Below, piece by piece: positions 24,868 through 33,069 of a stretch of 53,764 bases of DNA; the first letter of the stretch is position 1; each line of letters begins with the position of its first letter. Under the pieces are notes generated by a model that worked only from the letters and a program-made list of their open reading frames with translations, made no database searches and was not told the DNA's origin. Location: contig CALUQO010000017.1 of the NCBI GenBank assembly GCA_944322935.1, positions 1-53,764 of the forward strand. Direction: 5' to 3'. Origin of the DNA: Candidatus Gastranaerophilales bacterium (GTDB lineage Bacteria; Cyanobacteriota; Vampirovibrionia; Gastranaerophilales; Gastranaerophilaceae). The translations under genes were made by a program, and so were the position numbers.

Positions 24868-25773
24868 CTAACCGTTGAGCAGGCTGATTGCGATTTGAGG
24901 CAATGCATTTGCCTGAACAAGGAGTGAAGAGGTCGTTTGTTGCAGTATTTGATATTTTGTATAATTAGCTGTTTCTTCCGCAATATCCGCATCCATAATT
25001 GTGGATTGAGCTTCCGTTAAGTTTTCAATTGTCGTTGTTAACGAATCTGTTGCAGCATCTAATCTGTTTTGAGTTGCACCGATTTTTGCTTTTTTATCAT
25101 TAATATTTGTTACAGCTGCATCAAGCATTGTTATGTATTGAGCAGCAGCACTGGCATTGGCAAAAGCAGCATCGAGGTTTCCGCTAAGACCATCAGCCGG
25201 AGTAAGAGCAGGCATTGTTCCGGTAGCATCCGCACCGAGAGTAGTTGAGTCAACCGTCTGGAAGAAATCAGCATCAAGTTTAATACAGTTTGCTGCTTCA
25301 TCAGAGTTTGCACCTACCTGCAGTCTTAAACCAATATCCGCAAGCTGGCTGTTACCGTCCAACAGTGTCAAGCCGTTAAAGTTTGAATTTTTTGAAATAC
25401 GGTCAATTTCCGCCAACCTTTGAGAGACTTCATCTTTCATTGCGTTCATTGAATTTTCATCGTAAATACTGTTTGCTGCCTGAACAGCCAAATCCCTTAT
25501 ACGTTGAATATTATCAAGCATAACGTCAAGGTCGCCTTCAATTACCGCCAGCACATTTGTGCCTGTTGTAATATTATTTTTTGCAACTTTCGAGCCTCTT
25601 ATTTGAGTATCTAAATTTGTAGCAATGTACAGGTTTGCGGCATCATCACCAGCTCTGTTAATTTTATAACCCGTTGACAACCTTTCCATTGCCGTAGACA
25701 TTGCACTTGTTGCTTTGTTCAAATTACTAACCGCCTTTAGGGCAGTTACGTTCGTGTTTACTACAATAGCCAT
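24868..25773 (-). CDS. fliC: Flagellin
   Basis: A 301-residue flagellin, the filament subunit. The frame is open further upstream, but an AAAGGAAAA site precedes the ATG at 25773 that begins MAIVVNTNVTALKAV, the standard flagellin start. The N-terminal D0/D1 domain has LSTGYKINRAGDDAA (about residues 32-46). The C-terminal D1/D0 domain has AQSTIMDADIAEETANYTK and ends with ALPQIAISLLNG. The central variable domain is short, about 60 residues. It has its own leader, a possible sigma-28 promoter and a strong terminator, and lies about 9 kb from the basal-body operon. Confidence 0.97.
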   Translation of the reverse strand: MAIVVNTNVTALKAVSNLNKATSAMSTAMERLSTGYKINRAGDDAANLYIATNLDTQIRGSKVAKNNITTGTNVLAVIEGDLDVMLDNIQRIRDLAVQAANSIYDENSMNAMKDEVSQRLAEIDRISKNSNFNGLTLLDGNSQLADIGLRLQVGANSDEAANCIKLDADFFQTVDSTTLGADATGTMPALTPADGLSGNLDAAFANASAAAQYITMLDAAVTNINDKKAKIGATQNRLDAATDSLTTTIENLTEAQSTIMDADIAEETANYTKYQILQQTTSSLLVQANALPQIAISLLNG

Positions 25774-25825
25774 AATACAGTTTTCCTTTCTTAATTCATT
25801 TCTCTCTTTGCCGTCACACATACGT

Positions 25826-25854
25826 GTATCGGACAAATACAGTTACAGTATTTC
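25826..25854 (-). promoter_or_regulatory. Possible sigma-28 promoter of flagellin
   Basis: On the minus strand TCCGATAC (complement of 25826-25833) resembles the sigma-28 -10 (GCCGATAA). Seventeen bases upstream is GAAA (complement of 25851-25854), a weak match to TAAA. The start point would be near 25818, giving a leader of about 45 bases. Confidence 0.4.
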
Positions 25855-25888
25855 TGTTAATTTTGTAATGTGGTGTTGTGGTGATTTA

Positions 25889-25987
25889 ATGGCCAAAAAA
25901 TCATTAACCGTTTTGCAACAGCCTGAGGCAATTACAAAATTTTCAAAAAATCGCAGCACGCCAAAAGCCGCGCTATATGTGATTTAG
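25889..25987 (+). CDS. Possible very small protein upstream of flagellin
   Basis: A 32-residue ORF beginning MAKKSLTVLQQPEAITKF and ending AALYVI. It has an ATG and a stop and is basic, but no good Shine-Dalgarno sequence (GTGGTG only). It could equally be a chance frame inside a regulatory region. I list it because its composition differs from the flanking AT-rich DNA. Confidence 0.25.
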   Translation: MAKKSLTVLQQPEAITKFSKNRSTPKAALYVI

Positions 25988-26193
25988 TGATGGTTAATTT
26001 TTCTTCACACTTATTAATACGGCATTTTAAAAGATTTCTAGATTCTTAAAAAGTTATATTTTTCACTAACTAAAGTATGGTATTTGCAAAAAAATTAAAG
26101 TTTAATAAAAAAGCATGCTAACAATTCGTAATAAATTACACGAATAAGAGTTTTGATATAGAATATTAATTAAGGAATAATCGGAGAAGGTTT

Positions 26194-27423
26194 TTGCAAA
26201 ACATTGTTGTACTCATCACTGATAACGAGAAAGTAGCACAAAAAATCAACAAAAAAGTGCTGCTGCTAAGGAATACTGATATACTGCAAACAATACACCA
26301 TGCCGATTGTTTTGATAAAGTAAGAAAAATAAAACCGGTACTTATTTTCTATCATTTAAAATTAAACAGAGAAGATGACTTTTTAAACTTTTTACAAAAA
26401 GCAAGACAAAACAAAGACCTTAAAACATGTTCAATAATTCTTATCTATGACGATTTAGACGAAAATCTTTTGTGCAGCGCTTTTGAAAAAGGAATAACCG
26501 ATTTTATACGTACAACAGCCTCCGATACGGAATACACTATAAGAACACTGTGGTGTCTGCAAAAAAGAGATAATGTAGAAGACAATAAAAATAAAAAAGA
26601 TTTGCTCTCTCAATTAAAAATTCTGGACAGAAAAAATCAGGTGTTCACCGAAAACTATACCTATACTGTTTTAAAAGAAGAAAGCAAAAAAGACTGGGGA
26701 TGTTTTGCCGTCGTTGCACCTGATATAAACAGCAGAAACAAAATATCGCCCGATACATTAATGAGTATAATAAAAGACAACGTAAGAGCCTGTGATATAC
26801 TTGGCTATGCCTCTGATTTTAAAATTTATCTGTGGTTCAGAAACACCTCAAATGAAGATACAAGAAAAATTCTTACAAAAATAAAAAGAGCACTCACAAG
26901 CGACTTTACAATAAGTGCAGGCTATACGGAAACAAAAGAAATTCCGTTCGACGAAGCCGAAGTTTTAGCAAACAAAGCTCTGTCCAAAGCTCTTTTAAAA
27001 GGCAATTCTTTTATATGTGTACAGGAAAAACCAAAACCGCAAAAACAAAAAACAACAAAAATTGATATTCAAAATTTTAAACAACACAAAGCTAATTCCG
27101 TTAAAAAATTGGAAAATATTTTGTCGCCTCTGTTTTTCCAGATGCAAAAAACAAACGAAGATAAACTTTTCGAAACTAAAATAACCCAAAAAGTAAGCGA
27201 GCAAAAAAGCTTCTTCACATTAAAAAATCAAGATTGCGAAAGTTCTTTTATTGTTACTTATCCCGGTTTTACAACAATAAATATAGAAATTCTTCAAAAA
27301 ATTCAAGACAAAGAAAGCAGAAAAAAATATTACATAGATACTAACGAATTGAGCGAAGAAAAACTTGAAGAAATGTTGGAAGATTTTATACAGGATTTTA
27401 ATAATTTAACTGCAGCAATATAA
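26194..27423 (+). CDS. Signalling-type protein: receiver-like domain plus degenerate GGDEF-like domain
   Basis: A 409-residue protein. Residues 1-125 look like a response-regulator receiver fold, with alternating strand/helix pattern and a late AFEKGITDFIRTTAS segment, but the expected phosphoryl-acceptor aspartate context is not clear. Residues about 165-275 resemble a GGDEF (diguanylate cyclase) fold: VRACDILGYASDFKIYLWF, then TISAGYTE, then LANKALSKALLKGNSF. The GGDEF signature is replaced by YASDF, so it is probably catalytically inactive. The C-terminal 130 residues are not recognised. The start is TTG with GGAGAAGG upstream. It leads a three-gene group with the next two ORFs. Confidence 0.7.
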   Translation: MQNIVVLITDNEKVAQKINKKVLLLRNTDILQTIHHADCFDKVRKIKPVLIFYHLKLNREDDFLNFLQKARQNKDLKTCSIILIYDDLDENLLCSAFEKGITDFIRTTASDTEYTIRTLWCLQKRDNVEDNKNKKDLLSQLKILDRKNQVFTENYTYTVLKEESKKDWGCFAVVAPDINSRNKISPDTLMSIIKDNVRACDILGYASDFKIYLWFRNTSNEDTRKILTKIKRALTSDFTISAGYTETKEIPFDEAEVLANKALSKALLKGNSFICVQEKPKPQKQKTTKIDIQNFKQHKANSVKKLENILSPLFFQMQKTNEDKLFETKITQKVSEQKSFFTLKNQDCESSFIVTYPGFTTINIEILQKIQDKESRKKYYIDTNELSEEKLEEMLEDFIQDFNNLTAAI

Positions 27424-27448
27424 AAAATAAAAAAAGGAAAGGATTTTT

Positions 27449-27991
27449 ATGACAATAAATATTACGGCTGAAAACTGCGCATTTTTGTTTATTGATATTC
27501 AGGAAAAACTAACGGCAATGCTGAGAAAAGACAAAGCCGCCAAAAAAGCTGAAATTCTGGCAAAAACCGCAAAAATTTTAAATATAAAAACTGTTTTAAC
27601 GGAACAATACCCGCAAGGGTTAGGCGCCACTATCCCGCAGGTAAAATACTGTCTGCCCGACAGTGCAAAGTTTTTTGAAAAAACAAGTTTTAACGCACTC
27701 GATACGGAAGGCGTAAAAGAAGCAATCGGTGACATAAAAAATGTTTTTATCTTTGGTATAGAAACACATATCTGCGTTTTTCAAACAGCATTGGCACTTT
27801 TAGAAAACGGATACAATGTTTTTGTCGTAAAAGATGCCTGTGCATCACGAGAAACAGATGAATTTAAAGCAGGGATAAATTTGATGGAAAAAGAAGGCGC
27901 AAAAATAATGACAACGGAAATTGTTATTTTTGAACTTTTAAAATCCTCAAAACATCCAAACTTTAAAGAAGTACAATTGTTAATCAAATAA
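27449..27991 (+). CDS. Isochorismatase-family cysteine hydrolase
   Basis: A 180-residue alpha/beta hydrolase of the isochorismatase/nicotinamidase superfamily. The catalytic triad can be read: Asp16 in FLFIDIQEK, Lys in FEKTSFNAL (about residue 74), and Cys in ETHICVFQTAL (about residue 111). Family substrates include isochorismate, nicotinamide and carbamoyl compounds, so the specific reaction cannot be told. It resembles the YcaC-like group by length and motifs. Strong AAGGAAAGGA site; 25 bases after the receiver-like gene, so co-transcribed. Confidence 0.85.
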   Translation: MTINITAENCAFLFIDIQEKLTAMLRKDKAAKKAEILAKTAKILNIKTVLTEQYPQGLGATIPQVKYCLPDSAKFFEKTSFNALDTEGVKEAIGDIKNVFIFGIETHICVFQTALALLENGYNVFVVKDACASRETDEFKAGINLMEKEGAKIMTTEIVIFELLKSSKHPNFKEVQLLIK

Positions 27992-28042
27992 AAAATTTAC
28001 GCCTGAAAAAATTTTGTTTTTTTCCGGCGCCTGTTACAAAAA

Positions 28043-28342
28043 ATGATATTAAAAGAATTTTCTGATTTTTTAAAAGAAAACGAAGAAAAACCTTCCGTTT
28101 CTCTTTTATATATATGGTTAAAATTAAAAATAGAAACACCTGCCAAAACAAATGTTGACAGAATTTTGCAAAAAGAAATTTATATTGCAAAAAACAAAGC
28201 AGGAAATTTTTTGTTCATAGGAAAATCACCCTCGGGCAGAAATCTGATAGAAAGCCTGTATAATTTTGCTCTGAGTTTTGAACAGCAAAAAATGGCACGC
28301 TGGATTCACAAACAAAAAGCAAATGATTTCAAAAAATATTAA
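28043..28342 (+). CDS. Unknown 99-residue protein
   Basis: I do not recognise this small, basic, mixed alpha/beta protein. It begins MILKEFSDFLKEN and ends in a Lys-rich tail. It has no cysteine motif and no membrane segment. No obvious ribosome binding site is present. It lies 51 bases after the isochorismatase-family gene and directly before the probable replication origin. It may be the last gene of that operon. Confidence 0.6.
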   Translation: MILKEFSDFLKENEEKPSVSLLYIWLKLKIETPAKTNVDRILQKEIYIAKNKAGNFLFIGKSPSGRNLIESLYNFALSFEQQKMARWIHKQKANDFKKY

Positions 28343-28433
28343 GTAAAGTTAAAAATAAAGCATGGCAACGATTTCCATGATTACCCATGCCGATTTTTTA
28401 TAATATAATATTGAATTTTTACATAAAAACACC

Positions 28434-28707
28434 TGTAGAAAACCTGTTCAAAACTACAAATTTGATGTTCAAACTTTTGCAAAAAGTTTTTAGTTTTCTA
28501 CAAACAAAAATTAAACAAAAAAATTTTTGAAAGTTTTAAAAAATTATTGAAAAATTTTCTACAAAAAATTAACAAAGTTTTGAACAGGTGTGTTGGTTTA
28601 TATTGTTTGGTTTATAATAGTTTTATACAGAATTTTATTTCTTTATTACTTATTATTATTTTATTATATTTATTTATATAATTAATTTATAAATAAAAAA
28701 ATAAAAA
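28434..28707. other. Probable chromosomal replication origin (oriC)
   Basis: Three copies of the 9-mer TTTTCTACA, one base from the cyanobacterial DnaA box TTTTCCACA, lie at 28434-28442 (inverted), 28494-28502 and 28555-28563. They are interleaved with TGTTCAAAAC-type elements, two of which form a perfect 14-bp inverted repeat (28442-28455 and 28576-28589). Next comes an A+T-only stretch of 58 bp (28650-28707), a natural duplex-unwinding element. dnaN follows at 28788. In Synechococcus the origin is also beside dnaN, and dnaA is elsewhere. The gap between the 99-aa gene and dnaN (28343-28787) contains no ORF. Confidence 0.75.
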
Positions 28708-28787
28708 CTTTCAGAAAAAAATTTTTATTGAAAATTTAAAATAAAAAACAAAACAAAATTTATTGCAAAAAATCGTCAGGAGAAAAT

Positions 28788-29918
28788 ATGTCAAACATGG
28801 AATTTACTATAGAAAAAGAATCCTTGCTTACAAATTTAAAAATTGTGGAAAAAACAACAGTTGCCAGAGGTATACAACCGGTACTTTCTAATATTTTAAT
28901 TGTTGCATCTTCTGACAATTATATTACCTTTGCAGCAACTGATTTGGATATTAATATAACAACAAAAACTATAGCATCTGTTCAAACTCCCGGAAAAATT
29001 ACATTGCCTGCAAAAAAACTTTCGGAAATTGTTTCACGTTTAAGCAACAAACCAGTTGTTTTTTCTTTGAATGCAGAAACAAATGTTGTTAATATAATTT
29101 GCGGAAATTCTAAATTTGAACTTATCGGTATCAGTGCTGACGAATTTCCTCAAACAATTACCGAAGAAGAGTTAAAAGATAAAGAATGCGTTGAAATTGA
29201 CATAAATCCTTTTATAAAATCGATTAAATATACTGCATTTTCTGCTGCAAATTACGAAAACAGAAACATAATAAGCGGTGTATTTTGTGCAATTTCAAAA
29301 GAAAATATTGAAATGGCTGCAACAGACGGAAACCGTTTGACAAGAATTGTAGAAAAAATTACAAACGAAAAAGAAACAGATATCAGCTGCGTTATTCCTT
29401 CAAAAACCTTGCAGGAATTTTTGAGAATAGCTTCTTTTGTAAATGATGAAAAATTGTGTTTGATAATAGAAAAAACAAGAATTATTTTCAAAACTTCTTC
29501 AATGATTATGACTTCACGGATTCTTGAAGGTGAATATCCGCCTTATAAACAGCTTATTCCTCAAAGCTGCGAAAAAAATGCAATAGTTAAACGTGAAGAA
29601 ATGATATCAGCTCTTGAAAGAGTTGCTGTTATGGTTAATGAAAGAACAAATATTGTTAAATTTATCTTTGGAGAAAACACTCTGTTTTTAAAAGCTGATA
29701 CTCCTGATGCTGGATTGGGCGAGGATTCAATTTCTGCAGATTATACTGACGAAGAATTGACAATTGCTTTTAACTACAGATATGTTCTTGATTCTTTAAA
29801 AATAATGGAATCTGAAAAGGTTAAAATTGGTTTGGGCGGAAGTTTGTCTGCAACATTATTTAGACCGGATAGCGAGGATGATTATCTCTGCTTGATTATG
29901 CCTATTCAGATAAGATAG
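28788..29918 (+). CDS. dnaN: DNA polymerase III beta subunit (sliding clamp)
   Basis: A 376-residue sliding clamp that holds the replicative polymerase on DNA. The three-domain clamp fold is evident from its length and motifs: MEFTIEKESLLTNLKIVEKT at the start, ATDLDINI near residue 45, ATDGNRL near 179, and the C-terminal LIMPIQIR that closes the ring. AGGAGA precedes the ATG. The position directly after the probable origin is typical. It is convergent with the arginine decarboxylase gene. Confidence 0.97.
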   Translation: MSNMEFTIEKESLLTNLKIVEKTTVARGIQPVLSNILIVASSDNYITFAATDLDINITTKTIASVQTPGKITLPAKKLSEIVSRLSNKPVVFSLNAETNVVNIICGNSKFELIGISADEFPQTITEEELKDKECVEIDINPFIKSIKYTAFSAANYENRNIISGVFCAISKENIEMAATDGNRLTRIVEKITNEKETDISCVIPSKTLQEFLRIASFVNDEKLCLIIEKTRIIFKTSSMIMTSRILEGEYPPYKQLIPQSCEKNAIVKREEMISALERVAVMVNERTNIVKFIFGENTLFLKADTPDAGLGEDSISADYTDEELTIAFNYRYVLDSLKIMESEKVKIGLGGSLSATLFRPDSEDDYLCLIMPIQIR

Positions 29919-30043
29919 TTTTATACTTTTTATCAAGTTTTTTATGATACGTTAAATTCAGAATTTAGCATATCATATCGGGTTCGCTCGTGTAAGTGTT
30001 ACTTAATTCGGTAACAACATAAATGGTCTTTTTTGACATAAAC

Positions 30044-30090
30044 AAAAAATAAAATAAAAAATAAAAAATAAAAAATAAAAAATAAAAAAT
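30044..30090. repeat. Seven-base tandem repeat (AAAAAAT)
   Basis: Five exact copies of AAAAAAT occupy 30056-30090, with one more copy at 30044-30050 and a shortened AAAAT between. It lies between the convergent dnaN and decarboxylase genes. Such repeats can change length by slippage. Confidence 0.9.
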
Positions 30091-30143
30091 CCTGCCTTTG
30101 TAAGAACTTTATTTAAAAGAAAAAGATATAAACTGCGTAAGTT

Positions 30144-31601
30144 TTAATTATTTTTTATAACTTCTATGCATTTGTACTCATTCAAATACGGCATGTGCTC
30201 TTCGGTGATAAGCTCACCCGGAAGCAAAATGGAAATACCCGGGGGACATTCCGCAATAACTTCGGCAGATATTCTGCCTATTGCTTTTTCTTTGGGTATT
30301 GTTTCTTTTTCGCTGTAGTATGCTTCTCTGGGGTTCATTATAATCTTTGGAGTGAGCATGGGCATGTGTTTTCTTTTTTCAATATAATAAATATCCGAAT
30401 AATTTGATTTTGCAATTTTTTCAATCGAATTTACAAGATATTGAATTTCCTGTTTTGTATTTCCTATGTTTATTAAAAGTAAAACACCGACATCGCTTGC
30501 AGATTCGACTTCGATATCAAAATCAATTTCCAGAATACTTTCAAGACGTTTTCCGGACAAACCGTCAACGCTGATAAATACTTTTGTAATATCCTGATTA
30601 AAGTTTTCCGTTGCCTCAAGTACGTTTACACCTTCGATTTTATGTAATTTTTTGCGTATAAATTTTGCATATTGTATTGCACGGCTTAATTGTCTTTTTC
30701 CTCTTTTTGATTCGAGGTTTGCACGTGCGGCGTCAAGGCTTGCCATCAAGAGCATGGACGGGCTTGTTGTCTGTAAAAGCTGCAGTGTTCTTTCCACTCT
30801 TTCTGGGTCAAATTTAGAACCTTTGGTTATGTGAAGCATCGAGCTTTGCGACATACTTCCGCCGGTTTTGTGCAGAGAGTGTACAACCGCATCCGCCCCC
30901 AGATGTATTGAAGAGGACGGCAAATTTTTGTTAAAATTCCACAAACATCCGTGTGCCTCGTCAACAATAAGCGGCACATCGTATTTTTTACATACCTGTG
31001 CAATGGATTTTATGTCAGAAACAACACCCTCGTAGGTCGGGTTTGTAATCCATACCATTGCAACATCATCGTTTTGTTGTAAAGCTTTTTCTATATCCTG
31101 AGGTCTTATCTCTCCCCATAAAGACCATTCATCCAGCTTTTCGGGCAAAATCCATACAGGTTCTGCTCCGGAAATAATCATCCCAGTGAGGATAGAACGG
31201 TGGCAGTTTCTGTTAACTATAACTTTTTTCCCTTTTTTAGACTGGCACATCGCGAGGGTAAGGTTGCCTATAGTTGAACCGCCTACAAGGAAAAATGTTC
31301 TTTGGGTACCAAAAGCCTGTGCAGCAAGTTCCTGAGCCTCTTTTATAGGGCCGGTTGCCGGATGGAGTGTACCTAAATTATCAAATTCATCAGTGGTATC
31401 TAAAAGCAAAGCACGGTTTCCAACGAGTTTTTTAAACGGCTGGTACGAAGCGCGTCCGCCCGTATGCCCCGGAATATGGAATTGCATCATAGGATTTTTG
31501 TAAAAGTTTTCCAGCGCTTCCACAAGCGGTGCTTTTACGTCGCTTCTTAAATCATCGGAAATTTTACGGAACTTACGTGTTTTTGTCTTTGCTTTTAACA
31601 T
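30144..31601 (-). CDS. speA: PLP-dependent Orn/Lys/Arg decarboxylase, probably arginine decarboxylase
   Basis: A 485-residue fold-type I PLP enzyme. The Schiff-base lysine is in HSLHKTGGS (about residue 244), with VDEAHGCLW shortly before it. The C-terminal CPPGISILLPGEL is typical of the family. The short form (about 480 residues) matches the Bacillus-type arginine decarboxylase, which makes agmatine for spermidine synthesis; lysine decarboxylase activity is possible. GGAGA lies about 12 bases before the ATG. It is divergent from aroF and convergent with dnaN. No agmatinase or spermidine synthase is nearby. Confidence 0.85.
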   Translation of the reverse strand: MLKAKTKTRKFRKISDDLRSDVKAPLVEALENFYKNPMMQFHIPGHTGGRASYQPFKKLVGNRALLLDTTDEFDNLGTLHPATGPIKEAQELAAQAFGTQRTFFLVGGSTIGNLTLAMCQSKKGKKVIVNRNCHRSILTGMIISGAEPVWILPEKLDEWSLWGEIRPQDIEKALQQNDDVAMVWITNPTYEGVVSDIKSIAQVCKKYDVPLIVDEAHGCLWNFNKNLPSSSIHLGADAVVHSLHKTGGSMSQSSMLHITKGSKFDPERVERTLQLLQTTSPSMLLMASLDAARANLESKRGKRQLSRAIQYAKFIRKKLHKIEGVNVLEATENFNQDITKVFISVDGLSGKRLESILEIDFDIEVESASDVGVLLLINIGNTKQEIQYLVNSIEKIAKSNYSDIYYIEKRKHMPMLTPKIIMNPREAYYSEKETIPKEKAIGRISAEVIAECPPGISILLPGELITEEHMPYLNEYKCIEVIKNN

Positions 31602-31763
31602 TTATCATACAATCTCCATGGAACTTTATATTTATACAGAGTCTTATATTTTACGCATGTGACCCCTTGTACTTTTTACGTGTGCCTGTGTATTTTGTAA
31701 AAATTGAACTTGTTTAATGCACACGTTCAATAAATTATGGGTGTCAGTTGACTTATGAAATAA

Positions 31764-31788
31764 TACTACAAAAATAATTTTTGTTGTA
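31764..31788. promoter_or_regulatory. Palindrome in the aroF upstream region
   Basis: ACAAAAAT and ATTTTTGT form an eight-base palindrome around one base, extended by TAC/GTA beyond a mismatch (31764-31788). It could be an operator or hairpin. No regulator is identified. Confidence 0.4.
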
Positions 31789-31808
31789 CCATCATGTATA
31801 TTAATTCT

Positions 31809-31837
31809 TACGTATTTATAATTTATTAAAATACGTA
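31809..31837. promoter_or_regulatory. TACGTATTT inverted repeat upstream of aroF
   Basis: TACGTATTT (31809-31817) is a perfect inverted copy of AAATACGTA (31829-31837) with an 11-base spacer. It lies about 65 bases before the aroF ATG and could be a regulator site for aroF or for the divergent decarboxylase gene. Confidence 0.45.
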
Positions 31838-31901
31838 CAAAAATAAAATTGCCCAAATTTTATGTAAACATTAGTAACAAAACAAGAAAAGGATAAAATT
31901 T

Positions 31902-32945
31902 ATGCTCATTATTATGAATCCATCTGCAACAGACGAACAAATACAAGCGGTGGTAAGTTTTATAAAAAGAAAAAACTTTGATGCTCATGTGTCTAAAGGC
32001 GAAGTCCAGACAGTTATCGGTGCTGTGGGCGGAAAAATAATCGACCCCCGTGATATTGAACTTTTAGACGGTGTAAAGGAAGTTATACGTATCAGCTCAA
32101 GCTATAAACTTGCCGGTCGTATGTTTAAACCCGAAGATACGATTATTGAGGTCAATGGCGTAAAATTCGGCGGGGATAATATTGGGCTTATAGCGGGCCC
32201 GTGTACTGTTGAAAGCTATGAGCAGATGGACGAAACCGCAAAACAATTGAGCAAAATGGGCGTAAAAATTTTAAGAGGCGGTGCTTTTAAACCGAGAACT
32301 TCACCCTATGCTTTTCAGGGACTTGGAGAAGAAGGTTTAAAAATAATAAGAGATGTTGCCGACAAATACGGTATGGCAGTAACCTCAGAGGTTATGGAAA
32401 TTTCTCAAATTCCAATGTGCTTAAAATACGTTGATATTTTGCAGGTTGGCGCAAGAAATATGCAAAACTTTAACCTTTTAAGAGAACTCGGCTACATTAA
32501 CAAGCCGGTAATGGTCAAAAGAGGTATGGCAAACACAATAGAAGAACTTCTTATGGCTGCGGAATATGTTATGTCCGGCGGAAACAGAGAGGTTATACTT
32601 TGCGAAAGAGGAATAAGAACTTTTGAAAGAATAACAAGAAATACTCTTGACCTGTCGGCAATACCTGTTGTAAAAAAACTTAGCCACCTGCCTATTATCG
32701 TTGACCCCAGCCACGGCACCGGCTTGCGGGATAAGGTTGCTCCGATGTCCAGAGCTGCTGTTGCAGCCGGCTGCGACGGTTTGATTATCGAAGTCCACTA
32801 CGACCCTGATACTGCGCTGTGTGACGGTGCACAATCACTTTATCCCGAGCAGTTTGCGGAATTAAAATCCGATTTGGAAAAAATTGCTCCGATTATCGGT
32901 AAACATATTGAAGGGGCAAGTGTCGGCGAAACAGTTGTAAAATAA
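31902..32945 (+). CDS. aroF: 3-deoxy-7-phosphoheptulonate (DAHP) synthase
   Basis: A 347-residue class I-beta DAHP synthase, joining phosphoenolpyruvate and erythrose 4-phosphate in the first step of the shikimate pathway. An N-terminal ferredoxin-like regulatory domain (residues 1-70, MLIIMNPSATDEQIQAV) precedes the barrel (about 85-345). Motifs include AGPCTVES, LRGGAFKPRTSPYAFQG, VGARNMQNF and the C-terminal DPSHGTG. The N-terminal domain suggests feedback control by an aromatic amino acid. AAGGA precedes the ATG. It is monocistronic. Confidence 0.97.
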   Translation: MLIIMNPSATDEQIQAVVSFIKRKNFDAHVSKGEVQTVIGAVGGKIIDPRDIELLDGVKEVIRISSSYKLAGRMFKPEDTIIEVNGVKFGGDNIGLIAGPCTVESYEQMDETAKQLSKMGVKILRGGAFKPRTSPYAFQGLGEEGLKIIRDVADKYGMAVTSEVMEISQIPMCLKYVDILQVGARNMQNFNLLRELGYINKPVMVKRGMANTIEELLMAAEYVMSGGNREVILCERGIRTFERITRNTLDLSAIPVVKKLSHLPIIVDPSHGTGLRDKVAPMSRAAVAAGCDGLIIEVHYDPDTALCDGAQSLYPEQFAELKSDLEKIAPIIGKHIEGASVGETVVK

Positions 32946-33069
32946 GACAATTGTGTTGATATAATATTTTTTTTGTAACGAATTTGTAATATTTTGATTT
33001 ATTTTGTCAAAAATAAAATCTCCAAATACTTTACATGAACAGAAGTGTAAGTAATAGGAGATTTTTATT

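Larger units (their letters stand above)
25774..26193. other. Flagellin upstream region
   Basis: This 420-base region separates divergent flagellin and the receiver-like gene. It contains a possible sigma-28 promoter (25826-25854), two related GTGATTTA segments (25881 and 25980 region), and a short plus-strand ORF of 32 codons (25889-25987) that is less AT-rich than the flanks. No tRNA is visible. Confidence 0.55.

Noticed and set aside
25774-25836. Upstream extension of flagellin to 25836
   Set aside because: The flagellin family starts MAIVVNTN, and a good ribosome binding site lies directly before that ATG.
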